NCBI GenBank assembly: GCA_021810575.1
Contig: JAJZIN010000014.1
Location: forward strand, 1 to 16,808
DNA from: Thermoplasmata archaeon
GTDB lineage: Archaea > Thermoplasmatota > Thermoplasmata > Thermoplasmatales > Thermoplasmataceae
DNA length: 16,808 bases
Reading direction: 5' to 3'
The first letter of the stretch is position 1; each line of letters opens with the position of its first letter. The position numbers and the translations under genes are program-made. Shown piece by piece: positions 7,678-15,363 of this stretch. A model generated the notes under the pieces. That model made no database searches. It was not told the origin of the DNA and saw only the letters and a list, made by a program, of their open reading frames with translations.

Positions 7678-7893
7678 TCAAATGCAGTTGACCTCAATCA
7701 ATTTATTTCTTCTAGTTGCCCCCCTCAGCAGGCGGATGCAGTTTATTTCAACATGATAATAATCGGAAATCTGCCTCATTATGTCATAATTTGCCATGTT
7801 GTTTTTCATGGGTTTATCAGTAAATACATCCAGATTTTCCCCATTAACCTGAATTTTTCCGGAGCCGGGATGAACTTTGACCTTCAGGATCAT
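7678..7893 (-). CDS. DUF167 (YggU-type) small protein
   Basis: The 71-aa protein begins MILKVKVHPGSGKI. It has the DUF167 layout: a first strand 'KVKVHPGSGK', a second strand with 'LDVFTDKP', the small-residue turn and helix 'KNNMANYDIMRQISDYY', then 'INCIRLLRGATRRNKLIEV'. These match the family's PxxxxKAN and SGxxSRxK blocks, here with N-M-A-N and RGATRRNK. Function is unknown for the family. The frame is open back to 7932, but the start at 7893 is preferred because family members begin at this strand and an A/T box (7916-7922) is 26 nt upstream. It is convergent with thrS and follows the surface genes on the same strand. Confidence 0.8.
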   Translation of the reverse strand: MILKVKVHPGSGKIQVNGENLDVFTDKPMKNNMANYDIMRQISDYYHVEINCIRLLRGATRRNKLIEVNCI

Positions 7894-7915
7894 GAGATAG
7901 TAATGAAGTATGAGA

Positions 7916-7922
7916 CTTAAAT
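7916..7922 (-). promoter_or_regulatory. TATA box of the DUF167 gene
   Basis: This is ATTTAAG on the minus strand, centred 26 nt before ATG 7893. Its spacing is what decides the start over the upstream ATG at 7932. Confidence 0.4.
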
Positions 7923-7947
7923 GTTGAAACAATGTCAGGTCTGGAAT

Positions 7948-10299
7948 TCATTTCTTTTTTTTCCTGCTGAAAAAGAATAACAGAGAAACTGTTGCCACAA
8001 CAATGATCATAGCGACGATAAATCCTGAAGACTCAAAGAAGCTCTCATATTTAGTATGTATTAACATATCCTTTCCCTTTACGATCACCGAACCGGAGGC
8101 CGGTACTGAAACATATCCTGAACCAGTTCCTATGGTGTATGCATATGAACCGTTGGATGCGATAAATATAATACTATTTTCTTCTGACGTTTGATTTTCT
8201 CCATTGAAGGTGACTGACCATGAATGGCCAGGAGCCAGATCAGAGATTGCGAAAGTGACTGTATAATACTTGCTCACCACTGCACCTGTGGAGATTATAC
8301 TTACTGTACCTGATTTGCAATTGGTAACGTAAAGGTCACCATCTGATCTGGCGAATATTATCTGGGTGGGATCGTTACCTACCTTTATGTTGCCAATAAC
8401 CTTTCCAGTTTCAGTATCTATTGCGGATATGCTGTTTGAACCGCTGTCGATCACGTATATGTATCCGTTCAGTGGATCAAAGGCAGCCTCGGTTGGTCTG
8501 TCACCCGCGGTTATGTTTGAGATGACCCTGTATGTGGTTCCATTGATTTCCACAACTTCGTTTAAACTCTCATTTGTTACATATATATTTCCATTATCTG
8601 GATCATAAACAGCATGTTCTGATGATACACCTGCATCAATGTTCTTTATAATCTTGCCTGTTTGTCCACTAATTACGAAGATTTCTCTGGAATAATCATT
8701 GCCCACATACATAGTCCCATTGGATGAGTCATATACAGCATAGCTAGGACAGAAAGGGAGGCATATGAAATTCACAACATTTCCTGATCTGGAATTCATT
8801 ACCATGATATCTAGAGAATGGCGTATTCCATACATATTCCCGCTTACGGGATCAAAAACAGTCTTGACCGGAGAGAATATTGCTTTTACGTTTGGAGATG
8901 TACTCTCATCTAATTTATTAGATTTAACAATGTTGCATGCTCCATTTACCATAGTGATGTATTTATGAAAATTTCCTGTTATCCATATGTATCCATTGAG
9001 AGGATCGTAAGCTACCCCGCATGGAAATTTGTAAACGAAAATATTCTTTTCTATGCTGTTATCCAGTGTGTTTATTGCAGTGAGTGAATTTGTGAGATAA
9101 TTCGACACATATATGTAACCATTTGAGGGATCGTATACCTCGCATAATGGTGATGAAGCCACCTGAATACTTCCAACCGTTCTGCAGTTTATTGTATTGA
9201 ACATGGTAATATTACCTGAGAGCTGGTTTGAAATATACATGAAGCCGCTATATGGATCAATGACCTCCCCGTAAGGTGCACATCCTGTGACGATAGATCC
9301 TGTAACCGTGTTTGTCGTGGAGTTTAAAACTGAAACTGAGCTGGAACCGCAATCTGTAACATAAATGTTGTTGTTAAGTGGATCGAAGATTACTTCCCTG
9401 GGGCGAGAATTTACGTGTATATAATTCAGAACGTTGCCTGATGTACCATTGATAAGAGTGACTGTTCCTGTGTGACTGTTTGCAACATATAGATCCCCAT
9501 CTGAAGGATCAAGACCGATCCCCATTGAATCGACACACGTGACGATCTTACCCATATATTTGCCTGTTTTTCCATTGATTACAGCAACATAATTACTTCC
9601 ATAGTTTGATACATAAACATAGCCATTCAGCGGATCGAATATTTCTGCTCGTGGATCAGAACCGATATTTACAGTATTTACAACTTTATTTTCTGTTGCA
9701 TTTATAATAAAGACACTGGGTGGTCCTGCAACAAAAATATTCCCATTTGAGCTGTCGATAGTTATGGCACATGGTTGTTGATCCACAGTTATATTCCCTA
9801 CAACACTGTCAGTTTTTCCATTGATTATTGAGATCAAACCGGAGTTTGAATCTAGTACATAGATGTATCCATTCAACGGATCATAATCAATCCCTGTTGG
9901 GTTTTTGCCAACATCAATAACTCCTACAACTTTTTCTTCAGTAATATTGATCACTGAAACAGAATTTGAGAAGTGATCTGTTACGTAAATATATCCATTT
10001 GAGGAATCAAAGGTTTCACAGAAGGGATTCATGCCGTTGGTTGTACTGTTGAAATTTCCTTTTATTAATGAACTGTTTGATAAGACAATGGTATCCTTTA
10101 CAAACCCCGGGTCATTATTACTGTTATAAGGATTTGCCTCTCCAGGAACATCTGATCCTGTTTTCACTGACTGAAGATCGCCATTAATGTTAATGCTCCC
10201 TGTAATAACAGAGAAAGAGGTGAAGAGGAATAGGGAAACAACTAACAGGGATGTGAATTTGATAGAGACTTTCCTGTTTGATCTCCAATGTTTGTTCAA
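7948..10299 (-). CDS. Membrane-anchored surface protein with 14 YVTN-type beta-propeller blades
   Basis: The 783-aa protein has an N-terminal signal or anchor segment (about residues 14-33: FTSLLVVSLFLFTSFSVITG). From about residue 90 to 680 there are 14 repeats of about 42 residues around 'YDPLNGYIYVxNxxSNSVSVINxxTGKVIGNIxVGxxP', the YVTN/NHL-type blade. Blade 10 is degenerate. Fourteen blades suggest two seven-bladed propellers. Residues ~686-755 hold one 'YTVTFAISDLAPGHSWSVTFNG' module, the same unit that is repeated in the upstream gene. A membrane helix (~758-777) and a KKKK tail end it, so the propellers lie outside the cell. The start codon is TTG: no in-frame ATG lies nearby, and the TATA box is at the usual distance. 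It probably acts as an adhesin or envelope protein; the ligand is unknown. Confidence 0.88.
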   Translation of the reverse strand: MNKHWRSNRKVSIKFTSLLVVSLFLFTSFSVITGSININGDLQSVKTGSDVPGEANPYNSNNDPGFVKDTIVLSNSSLIKGNFNSTTNGMNPFCETFDSSNGYIYVTDHFSNSVSVINITEEKVVGVIDVGKNPTGIDYDPLNGYIYVLDSNSGLISIINGKTDSVVGNITVDQQPCAITIDSSNGNIFVAGPPSVFIINATENKVVNTVNIGSDPRAEIFDPLNGYVYVSNYGSNYVAVINGKTGKYMGKIVTCVDSMGIGLDPSDGDLYVANSHTGTVTLINGTSGNVLNYIHVNSRPREVIFDPLNNNIYVTDCGSSSVSVLNSTTNTVTGSIVTGCAPYGEVIDPYSGFMYISNQLSGNITMFNTINCRTVGSIQVASSPLCEVYDPSNGYIYVSNYLTNSLTAINTLDNSIEKNIFVYKFPCGVAYDPLNGYIWITGNFHKYITMVNGACNIVKSNKLDESTSPNVKAIFSPVKTVFDPVSGNMYGIRHSLDIMVMNSRSGNVVNFICLPFCPSYAVYDSSNGTMYVGNDYSREIFVISGQTGKIIKNIDAGVSSEHAVYDPDNGNIYVTNESLNEVVEINGTTYRVISNITAGDRPTEAAFDPLNGYIYVIDSGSNSISAIDTETGKVIGNIKVGNDPTQIIFARSDGDLYVTNCKSGTVSIISTGAVVSKYYTVTFAISDLAPGHSWSVTFNGENQTSEENSIIFIASNGSYAYTIGTGSGYVSVPASGSVIVKGKDMLIHTKYESFFESSGFIVAMIIVVATVSLLFFFSRKKKK
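8270..10035 (-). repeat. Fourteen ~126-bp repeats encoding propeller blades
   Basis: The coding repeats are diverged at DNA level but regular in protein. Recurring plus-strand words such as 'atatatgtatccattcagtgga' variants mark each 'DPLNGYIYV' strand. Period is about 42 codons, with one longer linker after blade 9. Confidence 0.75.
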
Positions 10300-10319
10300 T
10301 ATGATTTGATATGAATATG

Positions 10320-10330
10320 TTATATAAATT
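10320..10330 (-). promoter_or_regulatory. TATA box of the propeller surface gene
   Basis: This is AATTTATATAA on the minus strand, centred about 26 nt before TTG 10299. It supports an initiation at TTG on a leaderless mRNA and independent transcription from the upstream giant gene. The rest of the 292-bp gap (10300-10591) shows no gene. Confidence 0.55.
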
Positions 10331-10591
10331 TACTCTAAAATGTAATTGTGAATTTTAATATATAAATAAACGGATATGAATTCTTCAAAAGACTAAAGAA
10401 ATACAATGTATTGAGCATCCGGTTTGAATATAACTCCATGAGGTCAGAAAATTTTAACTCTTAGGGGTGCTTCCTGGTTTTTAATACATTTTGGATAGAA
10501 CCTGACATTATACTGAAAATATAGTTTGTACAATAACATTTTGGACGAGGACATTGTTTATTGTTAATGAATTTTAAAATGGAAGTGGTGG

Positions 10592-13500
10592 TTATTTCCT
10601 TCTTCTGACAACCACTACTGCCGCTCCGATTACAATCAATGCAACAATGGCTCCTACTATGCCATAGACTTCCATACCCGTCAACCCTGTTGATGGTGTC
10701 CTGGCTGGGGTTGTGGTAGTGGAAGTATAGGTAATGCTCTGTGAGACATTAGCCCCATGTATATCCACTGTACCTGGTGCGGGTGTAGTCTTAAATCCAG
10801 TCACATTACCTGCACTGAATGAGTATGTTCCGTTTACAACAGTGAATGTTATTGTATCTGTTGATGAAGATTGCATTGTTCCATTGAATGTTACAGACCA
10901 TGATGTTCCTGATGGCAATCCTGTTTCACTGAATGTCACTGTGTATGTTACCCTGGAGAATGCAGCTTTTTCGGATAACGCGTCGCCATTAACCGTGAAT
11001 GAGCCGCCTTCTGCATGATATATCTTGTCATTTGTTGCTATTGAATATGTATATGAACTGTTGACTAACTGGAATGAATAGGATGATCCCGTCAATGGTC
11101 CAGATTTCATTCCACTGGACAGATTTACATACCATGTTGAACCTGATGGGAGACCGGTTTCTGTGAATGTGACTGTATATTTTGAAACTACCACTTCCTT
11201 AGCCTTGAATGCTACAGACTGACTGTAGTTCCCGTCATTGACCACTATATTACCGGATGATGGCGATACGCTGTATCCATTTACTGACGTTATATCGTAA
11301 GAAAAAGTTCCGTTGTTAGCTGTGAATATAATTGTACTGCCAGTTGATGATTTGGTTGTACCGTTTAAAGAGACTGCCCATATCAAACCAGATGATAATC
11401 CAGATTCCTTGAATGTTACTAAGAATGCTCTCTGGAAAGTCACATTAATATTGATGGATTTTCCATAAACTTTCATTTCCTTACTGGTAAAATGGCCTTG
11501 AGCAATAATAGAACTGTATGAACCGGTATAATTATATGTGCCGTTTGGTAAATTGAGGGTCATCATTCTTGATGAAGTGATATTGGAATATGAAAGATCA
11601 AATTTGTTTCCGCTCAAAGCGATTTTCCACTTTATTCCCGCTTGCAGATTCTTTTCAGTGAGTGTGACCTTATAGGTAACTGGGAAATCTACAGATATAG
11701 TTGCTGAAGATTTGTCAACTGAGAATTCCTTTTGGGAGATTGAAAGATAACTGTAGTTATTTGAATTGTGATAATATCCATCGCGACCAGAGTAATTATA
11801 TGTACCATTTGGTAAATATGCAATCATGGATGAGGATGAACTTGAGTTATAGTAGGAGATGCTGTTGTCATTATTGTTAATATTCAGGGTCCAGATAAAT
11901 CCTGCAGGCACATTCTTTTCTGTGAATGTTATTTTGTATGTTTTTGGAAATACTACTGAAATATTTGTGGACCTGCTATTCACACTGAATTCTGTTGTGG
12001 AGACTGAGATAACTTCAGGATTGTTGTAGGATCCAGAAAAGTTGTATGTGTTATATGGCAAATATGCAACCATGGATGAAGATGGGGTAGAATTGGAATA
12101 GAATATGCTGTCATTTTTATTATCGGCACTCAGACTCCAGATCATCCCCGATGGAACATTCTTTTCAGTGAATGTTACTTTGTATGTTTCAGGGAAAACT
12201 GTGGACAATGACAATGCAGAATTTTCAACCGAGAATTGTTCCTTTGACAATGGTATTCTGGTTGTGGAGTTCAAGGAATAATGATAATAGTAGCCTGAAT
12301 AGTTATATTTACCATCTGTCAAATAGGCCACCATTGATGAGCTTGAGGTGGAATTAGAAGAAAATGAATATTGATTGTTGTGGATCAGAACAATTGTCCA
12401 TGTCACTCCTGAAGGAACATTTTCTTCCGTAAATGTTACCTTATAAGTTAAGGGGAATACCACTGCAATATCCGGGTGAGTGCTGCTGAGAGTGAACTCT
12501 GTCACAGAGGTGGAAATATCCATAAAATCGTGATAAAATCCAGAGTAGTTATATATCCCGAGTGGAAGGTATGCAATCATAGAAGAGCCAGATGTTGAAT
12601 TGGAATAGGAAACTGTGTCATTCTTATTATTAACACCCATTGTCCATGTCACTCCTGAAGGTACATTTTCTTCCGTAAATGTTACCTTATAAGTTAAGGG
12701 GAATACCACAGAGACGCTTAGGGATGTCATACCAACTACGAATTTCTTATACGGAAGGTTGAGATGCAAACCTGATGAGAAATAGTCGCCCTGATAGGTG
12801 AATGTTCCTGCCGGCAGATATGCAACCATGGATGAGGATGTTGTGGAATTTGAATAAAATATGTTGTGCCCAGTGTTGTTTAATCTTAAACTCCATGTAA
12901 TTCCTGAAGGTACATTTTCTTCCGTGAATTCTACCCTGTAGGTTGCTGGAAATTGCAGGAGAATCTCGTTTGTTGTACTGTTCATTTCGAAACTCCCGCT
13001 CAAATATGTAATTCCACTTAGCTTAGCAGAATATCTATATGTAATATTTGGTGTGTTATTTTGCAATTTAACTGGAAGATATGCTATCATTGATGAACTG
13101 GAAGACGAATTGAAATAGTTAACGTCCCGATCGTATCCATTAAGGCTGAGACTCCATGTGACACCTGCTGGTACATTCTTTTCTGTGAATATGACCTTAT
13201 ATACTGCTGGGAATGCTAAGGAAACGTTGATGGAATTACTTTCGAATGTTAAACTGCTTTCGGGTAATGAAATGTTGGTGACTGATGAGTAATATCCATT
13301 ATAATAAATTGAACCATGTGGCAGATAAGCCACTATTGAGTGAGTGAATGAATAGTCTGATGCGGATATATTGCTATTTGAAATACATATACCCCATGAT
13401 ACTCCTGATGGGACATTACTTTCTGAGAATTTCACTGTGTATGCTACGGGTAATTGAACGGTAATATCTTCTGAATTTGAATTAATGGTAAAAGAAATCC

Positions 13501-14587
13501 CGTCATTAGGATTTTGTAAATCACTAATAAATATAGATGACATTATGGATGAAATTGAGATTGCACCAGTTTCATTCTGAAATGGATTGTATCCGGAGTA
13601 ATATGTATAAGTGTTGGTAGGAAGGAACGCAACCATAGTATTGCCATGTGTTGAATTGACATATATCACAGTTGAATTTCCGTTGATTGCGTATGTATAC
13701 CACGTGTTCCCATGATGAAGGTTTGCTTCGGTGAATTTAACTTTGTATAAAGCTGGAAACTTTATGGTCAGGGAAATCGATTTACCTTCAACGGTAATTG
13801 CTTTCTGCTCCATGTACGTAAATCTTGGGCCAGCATCAAATTCATAGGTTCCATTTGGCATATATGAAGTTATACTTGTAGAATAAGAATTTTTAACGTA
13901 ATATGTCAGGGGACTGAGAGATATCTCTAACACATTCCATGAAATCCCTGAAGGTAGGTTTTGCACATTTATGGTCACCTTATATAACTCTGGAAATGTA
14001 ATTTTTATATTTTGTGACATGCCATCAACAGGCATTAAGTGACTTCCAATATGTGTTCCACTGTAACCTGCTGAATAGAGATAAGTTCCGTTGGTGAGAT
14101 ATATGGAAATTGAAGTTCCAGAAGTTGAATGTACTGACGAGAATGCACTTATATTCAATAATGCACCCAGGTATGAGAGATCTTCCTGAGGCAATGCATT
14201 TGCCTCTGGGTTATAAGTATAATTTTCAATTCCAAGATTCCACGTGCTTCCTGAAGGCAAGCCTGACTCGGTGAATGTTACCTCGTATGCTTTCTTTCCG
14301 TTGGCATTTGAAGAAAGTGGCTGTAAAGTCTTATTACTTGATAACACAGGAATGTTTCCTATTTCTGAGATTTTAGGATGAAATTGACCTGATACTGATA
14401 GGTGCCCATTTATCGATGATGTGTTTGCCAGAACATTATTCGCAAGATTTGTCGAACTTCCTGGAGTAACTGAATTTATAGTGCCGTACAAACTACTTTC
14501 TTCAGACAAAAGTAATGGAGCGCACAAGAGAATCATAACAATAAAAACAAGAAACGCACTCCTTGTACTTTTATTTAATTTTTTCAT
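10592..14587 (-). CDS. Giant membrane-anchored surface protein with 14 tandem 'FTExxxPSGxxW' modules
   Basis: The 1331-aa protein has a signal peptide (KKLNKSTR then a hydrophobic run SAFLVFIVMILLCAPLLLS, about 10-28). Fourteen tandem modules follow, each beginning near 'YKVTFTEENVPSGVTWTxxxN', then an Asn-Ser/Thr sequon and Ser run such as 'YSNSTSSSSMVAYLPNGTYNYSG', then 'VSVVFP'. Lengths are about 70-110 residues. The last three modules are shorter and closer to the Thermoplasmata 'FTETGLPSGTSWSVTFNGT' consensus. A Thr/Pro stalk (STTTTPARTPSTG), a membrane helix (about 1308-1328) and RRRK end it. It is therefore exported and anchored with a long, probably N-glycosylated rod outside the wall-less cell. 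Such modules recur in Thermoplasmata surface and secreted proteins; their exact function is not known. It stands upstream of the propeller gene with its own promoter. Confidence 0.88.
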   Translation of the reverse strand: MKKLNKSTRSAFLVFIVMILLCAPLLLSEESSLYGTINSVTPGSSTNLANNVLANTSSINGHLSVSGQFHPKISEIGNIPVLSSNKTLQPLSSNANGKKAYEVTFTESGLPSGSTWNLGIENYTYNPEANALPQEDLSYLGALLNISAFSSVHSTSGTSISIYLTNGTYLYSAGYSGTHIGSHLMPVDGMSQNIKITFPELYKVTINVQNLPSGISWNVLEISLSPLTYYVKNSYSTSITSYMPNGTYEFDAGPRFTYMEQKAITVEGKSISLTIKFPALYKVKFTEANLHHGNTWYTYAINGNSTVIYVNSTHGNTMVAFLPTNTYTYYSGYNPFQNETGAISISSIMSSIFISDLQNPNDGISFTINSNSEDITVQLPVAYTVKFSESNVPSGVSWGICISNSNISASDYSFTHSIVAYLPHGSIYYNGYYSSVTNISLPESSLTFESNSINVSLAFPAVYKVIFTEKNVPAGVTWSLSLNGYDRDVNYFNSSSSSSMIAYLPVKLQNNTPNITYRYSAKLSGITYLSGSFEMNSTTNEILLQFPATYRVEFTEENVPSGITWSLRLNNTGHNIFYSNSTTSSSMVAYLPAGTFTYQGDYFSSGLHLNLPYKKFVVGMTSLSVSVVFPLTYKVTFTEENVPSGVTWTMGVNNKNDTVSYSNSTSGSSMIAYLPLGIYNYSGFYHDFMDISTSVTEFTLSSTHPDIAVVFPLTYKVTFTEENVPSGVTWTIVLIHNNQYSFSSNSTSSSSMVAYLTDGKYNYSGYYYHYSLNSTTRIPLSKEQFSVENSALSLSTVFPETYKVTFTEKNVPSGMIWSLSADNKNDSIFYSNSTPSSSMVAYLPYNTYNFSGSYNNPEVISVSTTEFSVNSRSTNISVVFPKTYKITFTEKNVPAGFIWTLNINNNDNSISYYNSSSSSSMIAYLPNGTYNYSGRDGYYHNSNNYSYLSISQKEFSVDKSSATISVDFPVTYKVTLTEKNLQAGIKWKIALSGNKFDLSYSNITSSRMMTLNLPNGTYNYTGSYSSIIAQGHFTSKEMKVYGKSININVTFQRAFLVTFKESGLSSGLIWAVSLNGTTKSSTGSTIIFTANNGTFSYDITSVNGYSVSPSSGNIVVNDGNYSQSVAFKAKEVVVSKYTVTFTETGLPSGSTWYVNLSSGMKSGPLTGSSYSFQLVNSSYTYSIATNDKIYHAEGGSFTVNGDALSEKAAFSRVTYTVTFSETGLPSGTSWSVTFNGTMQSSSTDTITFTVVNGTYSFSAGNVTGFKTTPAPGTVDIHGANVSQSITYTSTTTTPARTPSTGLTGMEVYGIVGAIVALIVIGAAVVVVRRRK
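12393..12463 (-). repeat. 71-bp near-identical direct repeat, copy A
   Basis: It matches 12639-12709 at 70 of 71 bases (only 12416 A versus 12662 T differs), at an offset of 246 bp or 82 codons. It encodes the 'FPLTYKVTFTEENVPSGVTWT' start of module 8. Confidence 0.9.
12639..12709 (-). repeat. 71-bp near-identical direct repeat, copy B
   Basis: This is the partner of 12393-12463, encoding the same start in module 7. Other modules are much more diverged at DNA level, so this pair points to recent unit duplication or gene conversion. Confidence 0.9.
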
Positions 14588-14608
14588 AATTATGTTATTT
14601 CTCTATTG

Positions 14609-14617
14609 TTATTTAAG
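14609..14617 (-). promoter_or_regulatory. TATA box of the giant surface gene
   Basis: This is CTTAAATAA on the minus strand, centred about 26 nt upstream of ATG 14587. The likely IS256-type inverted repeat ends some 25-30 bp further upstream. Confidence 0.5.
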
Positions 14618-14639
14618 TTTGCACCTTACATATTATTGG

Positions 14640-14665
14640 CATAGCGTCCCAAATCTTGTGTAATC
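14640..14665 (-). mobile_element. Probable terminal inverted repeat of an IS256-family element (one end only)
   Basis: Plus strand around 14645-14665 reads GCGTCCCAAATCTTGTGTAATC. The TTGTGTAA core resembles IS256-family ends, and it lies about 55 bp beyond the transposase stop, where such an end is expected. The matching opposite end was not found to the right of the fragment. Confidence 0.45.
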
Positions 14666-14717
14666 ATGAAGGATACCTGTCCTGGAACATTTCCCTGATT
14701 TCATCAATGCATCTATT

Positions 14718-15008
14718 CTATCCTCTCAATGATCTCATTGACCATTTATCATTTATCTCTGCTGCCCTAAGATAAATGATCTTCATTGCACTCTCTTCCG
14801 ATGGCATTGAATCAATGATTTTGATCCTTCTTCTTATCTCCTTGTTCATGCGTTCTATGAGATTTGTAGAATGTATTGATCTCCTTATGGATTCAGGATA
14901 ATCATGATATCTCAACAGAACATTGAGATTTTTTTCCATGTTGTATAATGGTCCTGGATACTCATCTGATACTGAATTGACTATAATGTACTCTGACATT
15001 TTAGACAT
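14718..15008 (-). pseudogene. IS256 (mutator) family transposase, C-terminal remnant
   Basis: The fragment encodes 96 residues that match the C-terminal part of IS256-type DDE transposases. Key blocks are 'YPESIRRSIHSTNLIERMNKEIRRRIK' (residues 37-63), including the catalytic Glu52 of the NxIExxN motif, and 'MPSEESAMKIIYLRAAEINDKW' (68-89). Family members are about 390-420 aa, so the first three quarters, including both catalytic Asp residues, are gone. The frame is closed by TGA directly before the first ATG. It cannot be an active transposase. It marks a past insertion and deletion between the giant surface gene and the mini-CRISPR. It could still express a short peptide, which is unlikely to matter. 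Confidence 0.85.
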
Positions 15009-15017
15009 TCATAGCTC

Positions 15018-15042
15018 ATAGATTTGTTAATTCTAAATCTAT
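15018..15042. repeat. 8-bp inverted repeat upstream of the transposase remnant
   Basis: ATAGATTT (15018-15025) and AAATCTAT (15035-15042) form a perfect stem with a nine-base loop. It lies at the broken 5' side of the transposase fragment, on the leader side of the CRISPR. Meaning unclear. Confidence 0.3.
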
Positions 15043-15110
15043 TTCATCAAACCTTTATATACGGGAATAAAGATCTAAGATTTGTCACTAAATTCAAAAT
15101 CAAATTGAAA

Positions 15111-15120
15111 AAATTTATAG
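15111..15120 (+). promoter_or_regulatory. Candidate CRISPR leader promoter
   Basis: AAATTTATAG is centred about 29 nt upstream of the first CRISPR repeat, in AT-rich DNA (15040-15140) that also has TTTATATA at 15053-15060. This is where a leader promoter should be if the array is transcribed left to right. Confidence 0.35.
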
Positions 15121-15144
15121 TGAAATACGTATTATCCCAAACGG

Positions 15145-15240
15145 GTAAAAATAGAACCTTGATAGGATTGAAAGTTTAGAGTGCCCCCTATTATATCCCA
15201 GAATTCACTTGTAAAAATAGAACCTTAATAGGATCTGAAA
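15145..15240 (+). CRISPR. Orphan mini-CRISPR: two 30-bp repeats, one 36-bp spacer
   Basis: Repeat 1 (15145-15174) starts GTAAAAATAGAACCTT and ends GATAGGATTGAAAG. Repeat 2 (15211-15240) starts with the same 16 bases and ends AATAGGATCTGAAA. The first 24 bases differ at a single site, and repeat 2 is disturbed at its 3' end, as is usual for the last repeat of an array. The spacer is 15175-15210 (36 bp, starting TTTAGAGTGCCCCC and ending GAATTCACTT). Thirty-base repeats ending in GGATTGAAAG are typical of archaeal type I/III arrays, and the 66-bp period is a normal repeat plus spacer. The repeat end gives the orientation, with the leader on the left. No cas gene is in the window, so it would depend on Cas proteins from elsewhere, or is a relic. 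Confidence 0.72.
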
Positions 15241-15363
15241 TTGATGATATGCTTTTTGGCATGTACCAAATTTTTTCTAACTCTCTTAAAAATCAGGTTC
15301 GGGTAATTATACATCCTTTTTGAATATCGTATACTAAGTGCGTTGAATCAGTTGTAACAAATT

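Larger units (their letters stand above)
10880..14300 (-). repeat. Fourteen tandem coding modules of the giant surface protein
   Basis: The 'VTFTExxxPSG' starts of successive modules fall on the plus strand near 14265, 13965, 13735, 13420, 13180, 12920, 12670, 12425, 12165, 11920, 11655, 11405, 11160 and 10930. Typical spacing is 240-260 bp, with longer units near the N-terminus. Confidence 0.8.

Noticed and set aside
7894..7932. Longer start of the DUF167 protein at 7932
   Set aside because: The extra 13 residues precede the first family strand and overlap the A/T box at 7916-7922, which is correctly spaced for 7893.
10486..10550. Two copies of ACATTTTGGA(T/C) about 50 bp apart in the gap between the surface genes
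   Set aside because: The match is only about 10 bases in AT-rich DNA, with no array-like regularity.
10734..11018. Plus-strand open frame of 94 codons within the giant surface gene
   Set aside because: It is antisense to the repeated modules and repeats in composition with them, as expected of a shadow frame.
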